Source: Motiliproteus sp036961355
GTDB taxonomy: Bacteria; Pseudomonadota; Gammaproteobacteria; Pseudomonadales; Balneatricaceae
Reading direction: 5' to 3'
Length of the DNA stretch: 64,000 nt
Assembly (NCBI GenBank): GCA_036961355.1
Contig: JBALVL010000021.1
Span: 1-64,000, forward strand
In this document: positions 44,988 through 54,970 of the stretch, in pieces
Layout of the letters: the number at the start of each line of letters is the position of its first letter
How positions within the stretch are numbered: the stretch's first letter is position 1
Translations under genes and position numbers: made by a program
Notes under the pieces: model-generated
What the model was told of the DNA's origin: nothing
Databases searched by the model: none
Seen by the model: only the letters and a program-made list of their open reading frames with translations

Positions 44988-47188
44988 TGCCCCGCCTCCG
45001 ACATCCGTACCCGGCCATCCTTGAGCGCCTCCAACACCTTCGCTTTGGGACCATCGGCGACAATACGGCCACCTTCGAGCACGATCACCCGATCGACCAA
45101 ATCAAGCATCGACATCTTATGGGTCACCAACAGTAAACTTTTATCTGCGGCGACGCTGGCGATCTGAGTCTTAACCTGCTGTTCGGTGAAGTTGTCCATG
45201 TGGCTAGTTGGCTCGTCTAGCACCAATATCGGCGGATTGAATAGTAATGCCCGAGCCAGCGCTATCGCTTGCCGCTGTCCACCCGACAAGTAGATACCGC
45301 GCTCTCCCACCTGCTTATCCATCCCTTCGGGATCGACATCGGTAAACTGGCTAACACCTGCCAGACGGGCCGCCCGCAAGATCCGTTCATCTTCAACATG
45401 CGGCACACCCAGGGTGATATTGTCGCGAATCGAGCCGTAAAATAGATTGATATCTTGCGGCACACAACCCATTTTCTGGCGCAGGTCGGCCGGACTGACC
45501 TGATTGATATCAACACCGTCAAGACGGATCGAACCCTGACCGGGGGTGTAGAGCCCTAGCAATAGCTTCTCTATGGTTGTTTTACCGGCACCGATACGGC
45601 CGATAATGGCGACCTTCTCTTTCGGTTTAAGGGTAAACGATAGGCTGTTAAAGACCGCTTTTTGCGACTGTGGATAACTAAACCCCACTTGGTCAAACTC
45701 GATTCGACCGTCGATATGCGAGCGTTGCAGGTAACGTTCGGTATTTTCGGCCGGCAACTTCATAATCTCATCAAGATGTTTAAGCGCCGATACCGCCTGA
45801 TTGTAACGGGTCGATAGCAGCGAGATCTGATTGAACGGCACCAGCGCCCGCCCTGTCAGCATCACTGCCGCGATCATGCCGCCCATACTCAGGCCGCCGT
45901 CGATAATCAGGTAGACCCCAGCCACCACGATCGCCACCGTCGACAACTGCTGTAACAAACCGCTAAGACTACTGACCCGGGTGCCGTAACTGCGTAGCCG
46001 CATGTTCCAGTTGGCAATATTGCCTACAAGTTCTTCCCATCGCTGCTGATACTGGCTCTCGGCAGAATGAAGTTTGAGGGTTTCGATTCCACCCAGCGAC
46101 TCGATGAGGTGGGCATTTTTCTGGCTGGCGTAACGGCTACTCTCCTCAACATCGTGGCGCATCTTGCGCTGGATATACCATCCGTATGCCAGCATGATCA
46201 CCACCGCGACCAGCGGGATAAACGCCAACGGACCGGCGACCAGCCAGATCACAGTCAAAAACAGCAACGAAAACGGAATATCGATCAACGCTGCCATGGT
46301 GGCACTGGTTATGAAGTCGCGAACGGAATCGAATTCCTGGATATTTCGGGCAAACGCGCCAATCGACGCCGGGCGAGCATCCATCCGGACCGACAGCAGC
46401 TTCTCGAACAGTTTCGAGGACAACAGGATATCCGACTTTTTGGCAGCGATTTCGATCAGATGGGCGCGTAACTGCTTCATCACAAAATCAAACAGCAACA
46501 CCACCGACATCCCGATCGCCAGGACCCACAATGTGTGTAGCGCCAGGTTCGGCACTACCCGATCGTAAACGTTCATCACAAACAACGGCGAGGCAATGGC
46601 GAACAGATTAATAAAAAAGGCCGCGATCAGCACATCACGATAGATCGGTAACGACTCGCGCAGCGGTCCCCAGAACCAATGGTTGTAACGCGTTTTAAGC
46701 GAGCTTGGTGAGCGGGCATCAAAGCGGTAACGCTTACGCAGGTAAAACAGGTAGCCGCTACTGAGTTCGATCAGTTGCTCGAACGCTATCTCTTGATAAC
46801 CTTCTGGAGTCTCCGGCCAAGCGATCGTCGCCAACCCCTGCTGTCGATCCAGTTCAAGCAACACGCAGGCCCGACCATTTTTCAACGTCACCACACAGGG
46901 CAGTAGCAAGTCGTTGACCTTGTCCAACGGCTGCTCGACCAGTTTGGCGGAGAGACCGCCGCGTGCCGCCGCGCGCGGGAACAGTGCCGGGGTTAGCCGG
47001 CCATTGGGTAGCGGCAGTCCGGCACTGAGCGATTCGGCTGAAAAGGGTTTGCCATAATACTTGGTCAAAAAAACCAGGCATTCCAACAACGGCGAATGTT
47101 GATTCGCGATCGTGGGTTCAACGTCGGGGGCAGATCCGCCCGGCATCGACTCGTTGGACTGGAACTCAACAGATACAGCTTCTGGCAT
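44984..47188 (-). CDS. lapB: Type I secretion ABC transporter (LapB-like)
   Basis: A 734-residue exporter. Residues about 25-155 form a C39-like domain; Cys is kept in LLECLVFLTKYYG but the His of active peptidases is replaced (NGRACVLLE), so it should recognise, not cut, its substrate. Six membrane helices (about 180-460) include IASPLFVMNVYDRVVPN. The ATPase has Walker A GRIGAGKTT, signature LSGGQRQ and Walker B ILVLDEPTSHMD. This architecture is usual for LapB. It lies 68 bp after the adhesin and overlaps lapC, giving order adhesin-lapB-lapC-lapE-lapG-lapD. Confidence 0.95.
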   Translation of the reverse strand: MPEAVSVEFQSNESMPGGSAPDVEPTIANQHSPLLECLVFLTKYYGKPFSAESLSAGLPLPNGRLTPALFPRAAARGGLSAKLVEQPLDKVNDLLLPCVVTLKNGRACVLLELDRQQGLATIAWPETPEGYQEIAFEQLIELSSGYLFYLRKRYRFDARSPSSLKTRYNHWFWGPLRESLPIYRDVLIAAFFINLFAIASPLFVMNVYDRVVPNLALHTLWVLAIGMSVVLLFDFVMKQLRAHLIEIAAKKSDILLSSKLFEKLLSVRMDARPASIGAFARNIQEFDSVRDFITSATMAALIDIPFSLLFLTVIWLVAGPLAFIPLVAVVIMLAYGWYIQRKMRHDVEESSRYASQKNAHLIESLGGIETLKLHSAESQYQQRWEELVGNIANWNMRLRSYGTRVSSLSGLLQQLSTVAIVVAGVYLIIDGGLSMGGMIAAVMLTGRALVPFNQISLLSTRYNQAVSALKHLDEIMKLPAENTERYLQRSHIDGRIEFDQVGFSYPQSQKAVFNSLSFTLKPKEKVAIIGRIGAGKTTIEKLLLGLYTPGQGSIRLDGVDINQVSPADLRQKMGCVPQDINLFYGSIRDNITLGVPHVEDERILRAARLAGVSQFTDVDPEGMDKQVGERGIYLSGGQRQAIALARALLFNPPILVLDEPTSHMDNFTEQQVKTQIASVAADKSLLLVTHKMSMLDLVDRVIVLEGGRIVADGPKAKVLEALKDGRVRMSEAGQ

Positions 47189-47256
47189 ATAAGATCAGCA
47201 TCTCAGCAGATAACAAACAGGCAGACAGGTAAGCCTGCCTTGGCATTGTACCGATA

Positions 47257-50200
47257 TCAATCGGTCAATAAGGCATTATCTTCCAATAACTTGGAAATCA
47301 ATTGTGCATCAGAGCTACCGTCAGCACCGATATTGATCTGAAATTGCTCTAGGCTGGTATCCTTGAACGTTATGGTCTGACTGGCAGTGGCCTGATCTGC
47401 GCCTTCAGGCTTAATTAGTAACTGCGCCTCGCCTTCGGCGTTCTCGCCAAAATCAAGATACTGATCCAAAGTCGCAACACTGGCGTCTTCGCCCTGTAGC
47501 AGATCGCCCAGATGCAACACATCCTCGCTGGCATCAAAACCGATCAGGGTATCTTCGCCGTTATCACCTTGTTGCCACACAAACAGCTCGGCTTGGCCAT
47601 CAACACCGGTGATCTCATCATCGCCCACCGTCGCCAGCTGGATCTGTAACTCGTCGCCGATGATCAGATGGCTGAGGTCGCTATCACCGTCCAGGTCACT
47701 GACCTGATAACCAAAGCTTTCTGCATCAAAGCCGGTGGAATCACCGTCAACGATCATCTGATTAACGACAAACCCCTGATTTTGCTCGGTGTGGGTCAAA
47801 ATTACATACTGGTAAGACTCACCACTTTCGGTCTCCAATCTGTAAGTATCGATATCGCCATTTTGAGAAGGCTCCAGATCACTCAAGTTGCCCGATTCAA
47901 TAAAAACGCCATCGCTATCATAAACAGCCCATAACGGATCGACGCCTCCTTGCTGCGCATTAGCCTGAGCCACAGAGAAGGTAAGCAGACCCCGTTCGCT
48001 GCCTAAATCAAATAACAAGAGATCATCCTGATCGATGGTTGGAGCGTTCTGACCACCACCATTCCGCTTGACCCCGATACCCGATTTAGCACCATTAGCA
48101 ATTGCAACAAGCGCACTTTCTGTCGCCGCTGGCTGGCCGTTTGCCAAGTTAGCTGTAATGTTAAAATCATCATTCTGGGTAAAGCCATGCAGGCTGATGT
48201 CGTAATCGTTGTCGGCATAGTTATCGCTATCGATAACTATCGTTTCAGCGTCGACATAGCGATAACCGCCATCGCTATCAACGGTTAGCTTTCCGTTCAG
48301 TCCGTGTTCTTGACCGAATACCAGTGTTTCGGCACCATCAAAATTCTGAGTCTGTCCCTGATATGTGACACTGGTTAAACTGCGACCGCCATCAGAATTA
48401 CTATCGTTGTCCAGCAGGTTACCGCTGGCGACTTGCTGACCGCCAACCTCGGTTAGCTGCGCAGTATCGATCTGTGCTTCGGGGGCGGTATCGAGTACGT
48501 CGATCTCTACCCGAGTCCAGCCGCTAGCATCACTGCCGTCGCTGGCCCGATAGTAGAAGCTATCGATTACTTGGTCGTCGACACCACCGTCTCTGTCTTT
48601 GTCGTGGTCAACGATTGGAGCGGTATAGCTGAAACTGCCGTCGGCGTTAACCGTCACAGTTCCTCCCAACTCCGTTGTCAGCTCATTACTACCATCGACA
48701 ATCACTGCCCCGCTACCCGCAGCATCAGTAGCAACACCGATCACACTCAGTGCAAGCCCAGCGTCGCCGTCGTTATCCAACAGGCTGTTCTGAGCACTAA
48801 TTGAGGATGCCAGCACCTGGCCTTCAATAACCTGGTAGGAATCTAGATCAGCGTTAACCTTGGGTAGATCAGCGTCGATAATGGTGGTCTCGACGCTGCC
48901 GGCGTCGCTCTTGACGGCGATCGCCTCGAAATTACTATCGCTGATAGCCCCAAGAGTGACGGTGAAAACCTCATCGGCTTCATTCAATCCGTCGGCGAGT
49001 GTCGCCAGCGTAAAGCTTGCGCTGTTACTGCCAGCTGGGATCGTGACCTCGGTGACGCCGGTAAAGTCACTGCCGTCGGCTGCGGTGCCGCTGTAACTCA
49101 GCTGGACCGTGATCGGGGTGGTGACATCGGTCGCCAACTGATTAACGCTAACGGTGTAGTTACTGGTGGTCTCGCCTTCAACCACGCTACCCGGACCGGT
49201 GATCGACAGTAACGCGGTATCTTCGGTGCCCGGATCACCGTCGGAGCCTGTGCCATCGGTAATGGTGGTCTCAACGCTGTTGGCATCGCCATCGGCGGCG
49301 ATCGCTTCAAAGTTGCCGCCACTGATGGTGCCCAGCGTGACGGTGAACGACTCGCTGCCTTCGAGCAACGCATCGTCTAAGGTGTCGATGCTGAACGTGG
49401 CGCTGTTGCTGCCAGCCGGGATCGTCACCTCGGTGACGCCGGTAAAGTCACTGCCGTCGGCTGCGGTACCGCTGTAACTCAGCTGTACGGTGATCGGGGT
49501 GGTGACGTCGGTCGCCAGTTGATTAACGCTGACGGTGTAGGTGCCGGTGGTCTCGCCTTCAACCACGGTACCCGGACCGCTGATCGACAGTAACGCGGTA
49601 TCTTCGGTGCCCGGATCACCGTCGGAGCCTGTGCCATCGGTAATGGTGGTCTCAACGCTGTTGGCATCGCCATCGGCGGCGATCGCTTCAAAGTTGCCGC
49701 CACTGATGGTGCCCAGCGTGACGGTGAACGACTCGCTGCCTTCGAGCAACGCATCGTCTAAGGTGTCGATGCTGAACGTGGCGCTGTTGCTGCCAGCTGG
49801 GATCGTGACCTCGGTGACGCCGGTAAAGTCACTGCCGTCGGCTGCGGTGCCGCTGTAGCTCAGCTGGACCGTGATCGGGGTGGTGACGTCGGTCGCCAGT
49901 TGATTAACGCTGACGGTGTAGCTGTCGGTGGTCTCGCCTTCAACCACGGTACCCGGACCGGTGATCGACAGTAGCGCGGTATCTTCGGTGCCCGGATCAC
50001 CGTCGGAACCTGTGCCATCGGTAATGGTGGTCTCAACGCTGTTGGCATCGCCATCGGCGGCGATCGCTTCAAAGTTGCCGCCACTGATGGTGCCCAGCGT
50101 GACGGTGAACGACTCGCTGCCTTCGAGCAACGCATCGTCTAAGGTGTCGATGCTGAACGTGGCGCTGTTGCTGCCAGCTGGGATCGTGACCTCGGTGACG

Positions 50201-51669
50201 CCGGTAAAGTCACTGCCGTCGGCTGCGGTGCCGCTGTAACTCAGCTGGACCGTGATCGGGGTGGTGACATCGGTCGCCAACTGATTAACGCTAACGGTGT
50301 AGTTACTGGTGGTCTCGCCTTCAACCACGCTACCCGGACCGGTGATCGACAGTAACGCGGTATCTTCGGTGCCCGGATCACCGTCGGAGCCTGTGCCATC
50401 GGTAATGGTGGTCTCAACGCTGTTGGCATCGCCATCGGCGGCGATCGCTTCAAAGTTGCCGCCACTGATGGTGCCCAGCGTGACGGTGAACGACTCGCTG
50501 CCTTCGAGCAACGCATCGTCTAAGGTGTCGATGCTGAACGTGGCGCTGTTGCTGCCAGCTGGGATCGTGACCTCGGTGACGCCGGTAAAGTCACTGCCGT
50601 CGGCTGCGGTGCCGCTGTAGCTCAGCTGGACCGTGATCGGGGTGGTGACGTCGGTCGCCAGTTGATTAACGCTGACGGTGTAGCTGTCGGTGGTCTCGCC
50701 TTCAACCACGGTACCCGGACCGGTGATCGACAGTAGCGCGGTATCTTCGGTGCCCGGATCACCGTCGGAACCTGTGCCATCGGTAATGGTGGTCTCAACG
50801 CTGTTGGCATCGCCATCGGCGGCGATCGCTTCAAAGTTGCCGCCACTGATGGTGCCCAGCGTGACGGTGAACGACTCGCTGCCTTCGAGCAACGCATCGT
50901 CTAAGGTGTCGATGCTGAACGTGGCGCTGTTGCTGCCAGCCGGGATCGTCACCTCGGTGACGCCGGTATAGTCACTGCCGTCGGCTGCGGTACCGCTGTA
51001 ACTCAGCTGGACCGTGATCGGGGTGGTGACATCGGTCGCCTGTTGATTAACGCTGACGGTGTAGCTGTCGGTGGTCTCGCCTTCAACCACGGTACCCGGA
51101 CCGCTGATCGACAGTAGTGCATTAGCAGGTTGCAAGGCACCATCACTTAGCGCACTGACAACCTCAATTTCTCCAGTACCTTGCTGCGTACCTACATCAA
51201 CAACAGCAACGCGTTGCAAAGCACCAAAGGTGGCTTGAGTATCGTAACCGGCTTCTACCAACAATTGCTCACCCACGCGAGCCAACTCGACGAAACCGTT
51301 GTTGCCACTGCCACCTGCGCCTGCACCCGCGGGTGCAAACTCTTCGGTGGGGTCGACTCCTGCTGCAATTGCGGCTTGCAGCGCTTCGATATCGGTATCC
51401 AGGTCGGTTTCAGCGACCGGCGTAACGATGACCTCATCACCACTATTGGGTTCAGGAATACAGACGACACAATCCGGACCAACCGTTATCTGCCCACCAG
51501 CTTGCGCCAGCATCAAGGCACCATTGGCACCGGTCAGAAAAATCTCGCCACCTTGCAGCAGCGATGGCGGAATCGCCAGATCAGCTTGTGGTGATGATAC
51601 TCCCTGTTCCGGTACAAACTCTCGATTAAGGACTACCACGTCACCTTTCGAGCCTAGAATAGAAATCAT
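47257..51669 (-). CDS. LapA-like type I secreted adhesin with six Calx-beta-type repeats
   Basis: A 1470-residue surface adhesin, small beside Pseudomonas LapA. Parts: N-terminal retention module (1-150; PPSLLQGGEIFLTGANGALM, DLDTDIEALQAAIAAGVDPT, then an Ala/Gly linker FAPAGAGAGGSG at 111-121 where LapG-type cleavage is expected); six 127-residue Calx-beta-like repeats (about 183-945; GPGTVVEGETT, DGSDFTGVTEVTIPAGSNSA); two cadherin/VCBS-like domains (NSLLDNDGDAGLALSVIG, GNLLDNDSNSDGG); a divergent region; and a C-terminal type I secretion signal of the VCA0849 kind with short RTX-like stretch (GQAELFVWQQGDNGEDTLIG) to the end. Acidic throughout with Asp patterns for calcium. The linker lacks the usual double-Ala cleavage motif; IAAG at 101-104 is in the helix before it. 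Confidence 0.92.
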   Translation of the reverse strand: MISILGSKGDVVVLNREFVPEQGVSSPQADLAIPPSLLQGGEIFLTGANGALMLAQAGGQITVGPDCVVCIPEPNSGDEVIVTPVAETDLDTDIEALQAAIAAGVDPTEEFAPAGAGAGGSGNNGFVELARVGEQLLVEAGYDTQATFGALQRVAVVDVGTQQGTGEIEVVSALSDGALQPANALLSISGPGTVVEGETTDSYTVSVNQQATDVTTPITVQLSYSGTAADGSDYTGVTEVTIPAGSNSATFSIDTLDDALLEGSESFTVTLGTISGGNFEAIAADGDANSVETTITDGTGSDGDPGTEDTALLSITGPGTVVEGETTDSYTVSVNQLATDVTTPITVQLSYSGTAADGSDFTGVTEVTIPAGSNSATFSIDTLDDALLEGSESFTVTLGTISGGNFEAIAADGDANSVETTITDGTGSDGDPGTEDTALLSITGPGSVVEGETTSNYTVSVNQLATDVTTPITVQLSYSGTAADGSDFTGVTEVTIPAGSNSATFSIDTLDDALLEGSESFTVTLGTISGGNFEAIAADGDANSVETTITDGTGSDGDPGTEDTALLSITGPGTVVEGETTDSYTVSVNQLATDVTTPITVQLSYSGTAADGSDFTGVTEVTIPAGSNSATFSIDTLDDALLEGSESFTVTLGTISGGNFEAIAADGDANSVETTITDGTGSDGDPGTEDTALLSISGPGTVVEGETTGTYTVSVNQLATDVTTPITVQLSYSGTAADGSDFTGVTEVTIPAGSNSATFSIDTLDDALLEGSESFTVTLGTISGGNFEAIAADGDANSVETTITDGTGSDGDPGTEDTALLSITGPGSVVEGETTSNYTVSVNQLATDVTTPITVQLSYSGTAADGSDFTGVTEVTIPAGSNSASFTLATLADGLNEADEVFTVTLGAISDSNFEAIAVKSDAGSVETTIIDADLPKVNADLDSYQVIEGQVLASSISAQNSLLDNDGDAGLALSVIGVATDAAGSGAVIVDGSNELTTELGGTVTVNADGSFSYTAPIVDHDKDRDGGVDDQVIDSFYYRASDGSDASGWTRVEIDVLDTAPEAQIDTAQLTEVGGQQVASGNLLDNDSNSDGGRSLTSVTYQGQTQNFDGAETLVFGQEHGLNGKLTVDSDGGYRYVDAETIVIDSDNYADNDYDISLHGFTQNDDFNITANLANGQPAATESALVAIANGAKSGIGVKRNGGGQNAPTIDQDDLLLFDLGSERGLLTFSVAQANAQQGGVDPLWAVYDSDGVFIESGNLSDLEPSQNGDIDTYRLETESGESYQYVILTHTEQNQGFVVNQMIVDGDSTGFDAESFGYQVSDLDGDSDLSHLIIGDELQIQLATVGDDEITGVDGQAELFVWQQGDNGEDTLIGFDASEDVLHLGDLLQGEDASVATLDQYLDFGENAEGEAQLLIKPEGADQATASQTITFKDTSLEQFQINIGADGSSDAQLISKLLEDNALLTD
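48836..51121 (-). repeat. Six tandem 381-bp repeats within the adhesin gene
   Basis: The marker GATCGACAGTA recurs at 49201, 49582, 49963, 50344, 50725 and 51106, exactly 381 apart. Copies 2-5 are nearly identical in DNA; copy 1 differs slightly (SDYTG), and the second half of copy 6 diverges (LATLADGLNEADEVF). Long identical tracts at nucleotide level show recent duplication or gene conversion, and also make copy number prone to change or misassembly. Confidence 0.95.
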
Positions 51670-52255
<586 letters not shown>

Positions 52256-52951
52256 TCAGACGGCTAGCAGTTGACCATCATCGAGTTTCAGCACTCTGTC
52301 CATCTGCCCTGCCAACTCCGAGTCATGGGTTACCACAACAAAAGCGATATTGAGCGAACGATTCAACTCCAGCATCAGCGCTTGAATCGCTTCAGCGGTA
52401 GTGCGATCAAGATTGCCGGTCGGCTCATCCATCAACACCGTAGCGGGCTCGGTCACAAGCGCACGGGCAATCGCTACCCGTTGGCGCTCACCACCACTAA
52501 GCTGAGCCGGTTTGTGGTCGGCGCGAGGACCTAACCCCACCCGTTCCAAAATGGCACGCGCTCGCGGTTCCACCTCAGCAATGGGCGTTTTTCCGATCAA
52601 CAGTGGCATCGCGACGTTTTCCAACGCGCTAAATTCCGACAACAGATGATGAAACTGGTAGACGAACCCCAGCGCTTGGTTGCGCAATGCAGCACGTTTA
52701 TTTTCATTCAGCTGAGCTAACGGCTGGTTAAGTAGCCGAACTTCACCTTGGGACGGATCGTCAAGCCCGCTCATGATATTAAGCAAGGTACTCTTGCCCG
52801 ATCCGGAGCTGCCGATGATGGCAACCCGCTCGCCAGCAGCGATCTCTAAATGGAGGTCTCTGAGCACCACTAACTCGTTATCGGCCTCGACGTAACTTTT
52901 ACCGATGCCCCGGCAACTGAGTACCGGGGGGATTTGCTGCAGATCACTCAT
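52256..52951 (-). CDS. lolD: Lipoprotein-releasing system ATPase LolD
   Basis: A 231-residue ABC ATPase: Walker A IGSSGSGKSTLLN, Q-loop at VYQFHHLL (the LolD/MacB pattern FVYQFHHLLSEFSALEN), signature LSGGERQR and Walker B VLMDEPTGNLD. It powers release of lipoproteins from the inner membrane to LolA. It overlaps the permease gene by 8 bases, so the two are cotranscribed. No second permease follows. Confidence 0.94.
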   Translation of the reverse strand: MSDLQQIPPVLSCRGIGKSYVEADNELVVLRDLHLEIAAGERVAIIGSSGSGKSTLLNIMSGLDDPSQGEVRLLNQPLAQLNENKRAALRNQALGFVYQFHHLLSEFSALENVAMPLLIGKTPIAEVEPRARAILERVGLGPRADHKPAQLSGGERQRVAIARALVTEPATVLMDEPTGNLDRTTAEAIQALMLELNRSLNIAFVVVTHDSELAGQMDRVLKLDDGQLLAV

Positions 52952-54188
52952 AGCGCAACGCCTCCGCCGGTTTAGTTTGGGCAGCCCGGTAGGCCGGATA
53001 GATCGTCGCCAACAGGCTAATCACCAGCGAGCTCAGGCAGATCATAATAACATCGTCCCAACGCAACTCAGAGGGCAAATAACTGATGAAATACACCTCT
53101 GCGCTAAGAATTTTAAAATTAAACAACTGCTCAACCCAAGCCACCAGATCGGTCACCGTCAACGCCATCAACACCCCCAGCGCAGTGCCGACCAGTGTTC
53201 CGAAACAGCCGATCACGCCGCCCTGGACGATAAAGGTACGCATGATCATTCCTGACGAGACCCCCATGGTTCGCAAGATAGCGATATCCGAACGTTTGTC
53301 GGTAACCACCATGATCAGGGTGGAAACGATATTAAAAGCTGCGACCGCCACGATAATAAACAGTAGCAGGCCGATCATCTTCTTCTCTAGCTGAATCGCT
53401 TGGAACAGATTACCGTGACTACGGGTCCAGTCGCTGGCGCGTAACATACCACCCTCAGCGGCGGCAATCCGACGCGCTTCAACCGGGGCATCGAACAGGT
53501 TTTCAAGCTTGAGTCGAATCCCTTCAACACCCGAGGGAATTCGTTTGATCTTGGCTGCATCATTAAGGTGGATGTAAGCCATCGAGGCGTCGAGCTCAGC
53601 CCCCACTTTAAAAATACCAACTACCGTGAAACGCTTGAGCCGCGGAAACACACCCGCAACCGAAATTGACGCTTCGGGTAAGACCAGGGTTACTTTGTCG
53701 CCGATACGCGCGCCCAGAACCCGTGAAATAATGTCGCCCAGAACAATGCCGAATTCGCCCGGCTGTAACGCATCCAGACTGCCTTGCGGCATAAAGTCAC
53801 CGATAATCGACACCCGCTGTTCGTACTCCGGCTCAATACCGTAGATCAGCGTACCTTGCACTTTACCGCGATGGGTCAACATACCCTGCGCTTGAATATA
53901 AGGGGCGGCACCCACGATTTTAGGCTGCTGCGAAACCCGTTCGATCAGTGCAGGCCAGTCCTCAATCGTTTCACGATAATTGGAGATGGTGGCATGCGGT
54001 ACCATACCCAGAATGCGCTGGCGTAATTCACGGTCGAAACCGTTCATCACCGAGAGCACCAGAATTAGCACGGCGACGCCCAGCGTCAGCCCAAGGGTCG
54101 ACACCAGTGAGATAAAAGAGATGAAATGATTGCGGCGTTTGGCGCCGGTATAGCGCCAGCCAACATATAACGATAGTGGTCTAAACAT
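52944..54188 (-). CDS. lolC: Lipoprotein-releasing permease LolC/LolE family
   Basis: A 414-residue inner-membrane permease: first helix at about 25-50 (FISLVSTLGLTLGVAVLILV), large periplasmic MacB-like domain, and three C-terminal FtsX helices (about 270-400; VAAFNIVSTLIMVVTDKRSD is a LolC/E signature). Start could be GTG 54194 or ATG 54188; no strong ribosome-binding site favours either. LolC and LolE cannot be told apart safely by eye; with only one permease gene present this could also be a LolF-type single permease, or lolE may be elsewhere. Confidence 0.9.
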   Translation of the reverse strand: MFRPLSLYVGWRYTGAKRRNHFISFISLVSTLGLTLGVAVLILVLSVMNGFDRELRQRILGMVPHATISNYRETIEDWPALIERVSQQPKIVGAAPYIQAQGMLTHRGKVQGTLIYGIEPEYEQRVSIIGDFMPQGSLDALQPGEFGIVLGDIISRVLGARIGDKVTLVLPEASISVAGVFPRLKRFTVVGIFKVGAELDASMAYIHLNDAAKIKRIPSGVEGIRLKLENLFDAPVEARRIAAAEGGMLRASDWTRSHGNLFQAIQLEKKMIGLLLFIIVAVAAFNIVSTLIMVVTDKRSDIAILRTMGVSSGMIMRTFIVQGGVIGCFGTLVGTALGVLMALTVTDLVAWVEQLFNFKILSAEVYFISYLPSELRWDDVIMICLSSLVISLLATIYPAYRAAQTKPAEALRYE

Positions 54189-54359
54189 GGGCACGCATTA
54201 AACCACAACCACCCAAGGCCAGATACCCCAGCCAGCACAAACTCTGGCTCTATATTCAGGCGGTGCTATCGGCTGTTATTGACCGACATAATGAGATGAT
54301 TTTTCTGATATATTGGCGCTAATAGTCATTGAAAACAGGTCAAACAGAGCGTCAATATT

Positions 54360-54968
54360 ATGCCTCAGAATTCTCGTGATGAACGCCGACAGGCTTTCCG
54401 AATTTCCGACAAAGCCCTGGTTGAAATTGTGCCTCTCGACCCGCAAACCGCACCCGATCAGTTCGCCAGCAAATTGCCCCGCTCAGACGGTTTTTTACTG
54501 CTGAGCGAACTGCAGCAGATAGAGCAACAGTTGCAGCACCAACTGTTTAAGCTGACCGATAGCAGCCCTACGCTCGCCTCGGCACTGCAACTGCTCAATA
54601 AAAAAATCGAACGACTGGCATTGCACGCCAGTGACTCGCCAACGCAAAACGAACCCCAACCGATCACATTGAGCACCGGCGGTCTATCACTGCTGCGCGC
54701 TGAACAGATTCCACCTCAAACCTACTGCGCGGTACGCTTACGGTTGCTTCCAGGTGGCTTCGTCATTCAAACCCTGGCGCAGGTGATTTATAGCCAGCAG
54801 CAAGATGCCGATAACGTTCGAATTGGGCTGGCTTTCATCAACCCCGACGAGGCGGGTCAAGATCTGATCGCCGGGCACATCCTGCAGCAGCAAGCACTCA
54901 ACCGCCGACTTGAGCGCGAGCAACAGTTAGAACAAAGCCCTACGACTGACAACACCCGACGACCTTAG
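54360..54968 (+). CDS. PilZ-domain protein
   Basis: A 202-residue soluble protein with a split PilZ domain: the RRQAFR c-di-GMP switch at residues 9-14, then a helical insert (about 45-95), then LSTGGLSLL (for the D/NxSxxG motif) at about 104-112 and a barrel end VRIGLAFINPDEAGQDLI. The switch arginines are kept, so c-di-GMP binding is likely. In Pseudomonas a similar gene sits beside lolC. Divergent from lolC and followed after 2 bp by the Tus-like gene. Target unknown. Confidence 0.85.
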   Translation: MPQNSRDERRQAFRISDKALVEIVPLDPQTAPDQFASKLPRSDGFLLLSELQQIEQQLQHQLFKLTDSSPTLASALQLLNKKIERLALHASDSPTQNEPQPITLSTGGLSLLRAEQIPPQTYCAVRLRLLPGGFVIQTLAQVIYSQQQDADNVRIGLAFINPDEAGQDLIAGHILQQQALNRRLEREQQLEQSPTTDNTRRP

Positions 54969-54970
54969 TC

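Noticed and set aside
46681..46700. GTTGTAAC within lapB, similar to the Ter core
   Set aside because: Flanking bases do not fit the E. coli Ter consensus and it lies in conserved coding sequence; a similar ATTGTAAC at 45805 is equally poor.
49098..50971. Repeated open frames on both strands across the adhesin repeats
   Set aside because: They recur every 381 bp as shadows of the tandem repeats in the adhesin gene.
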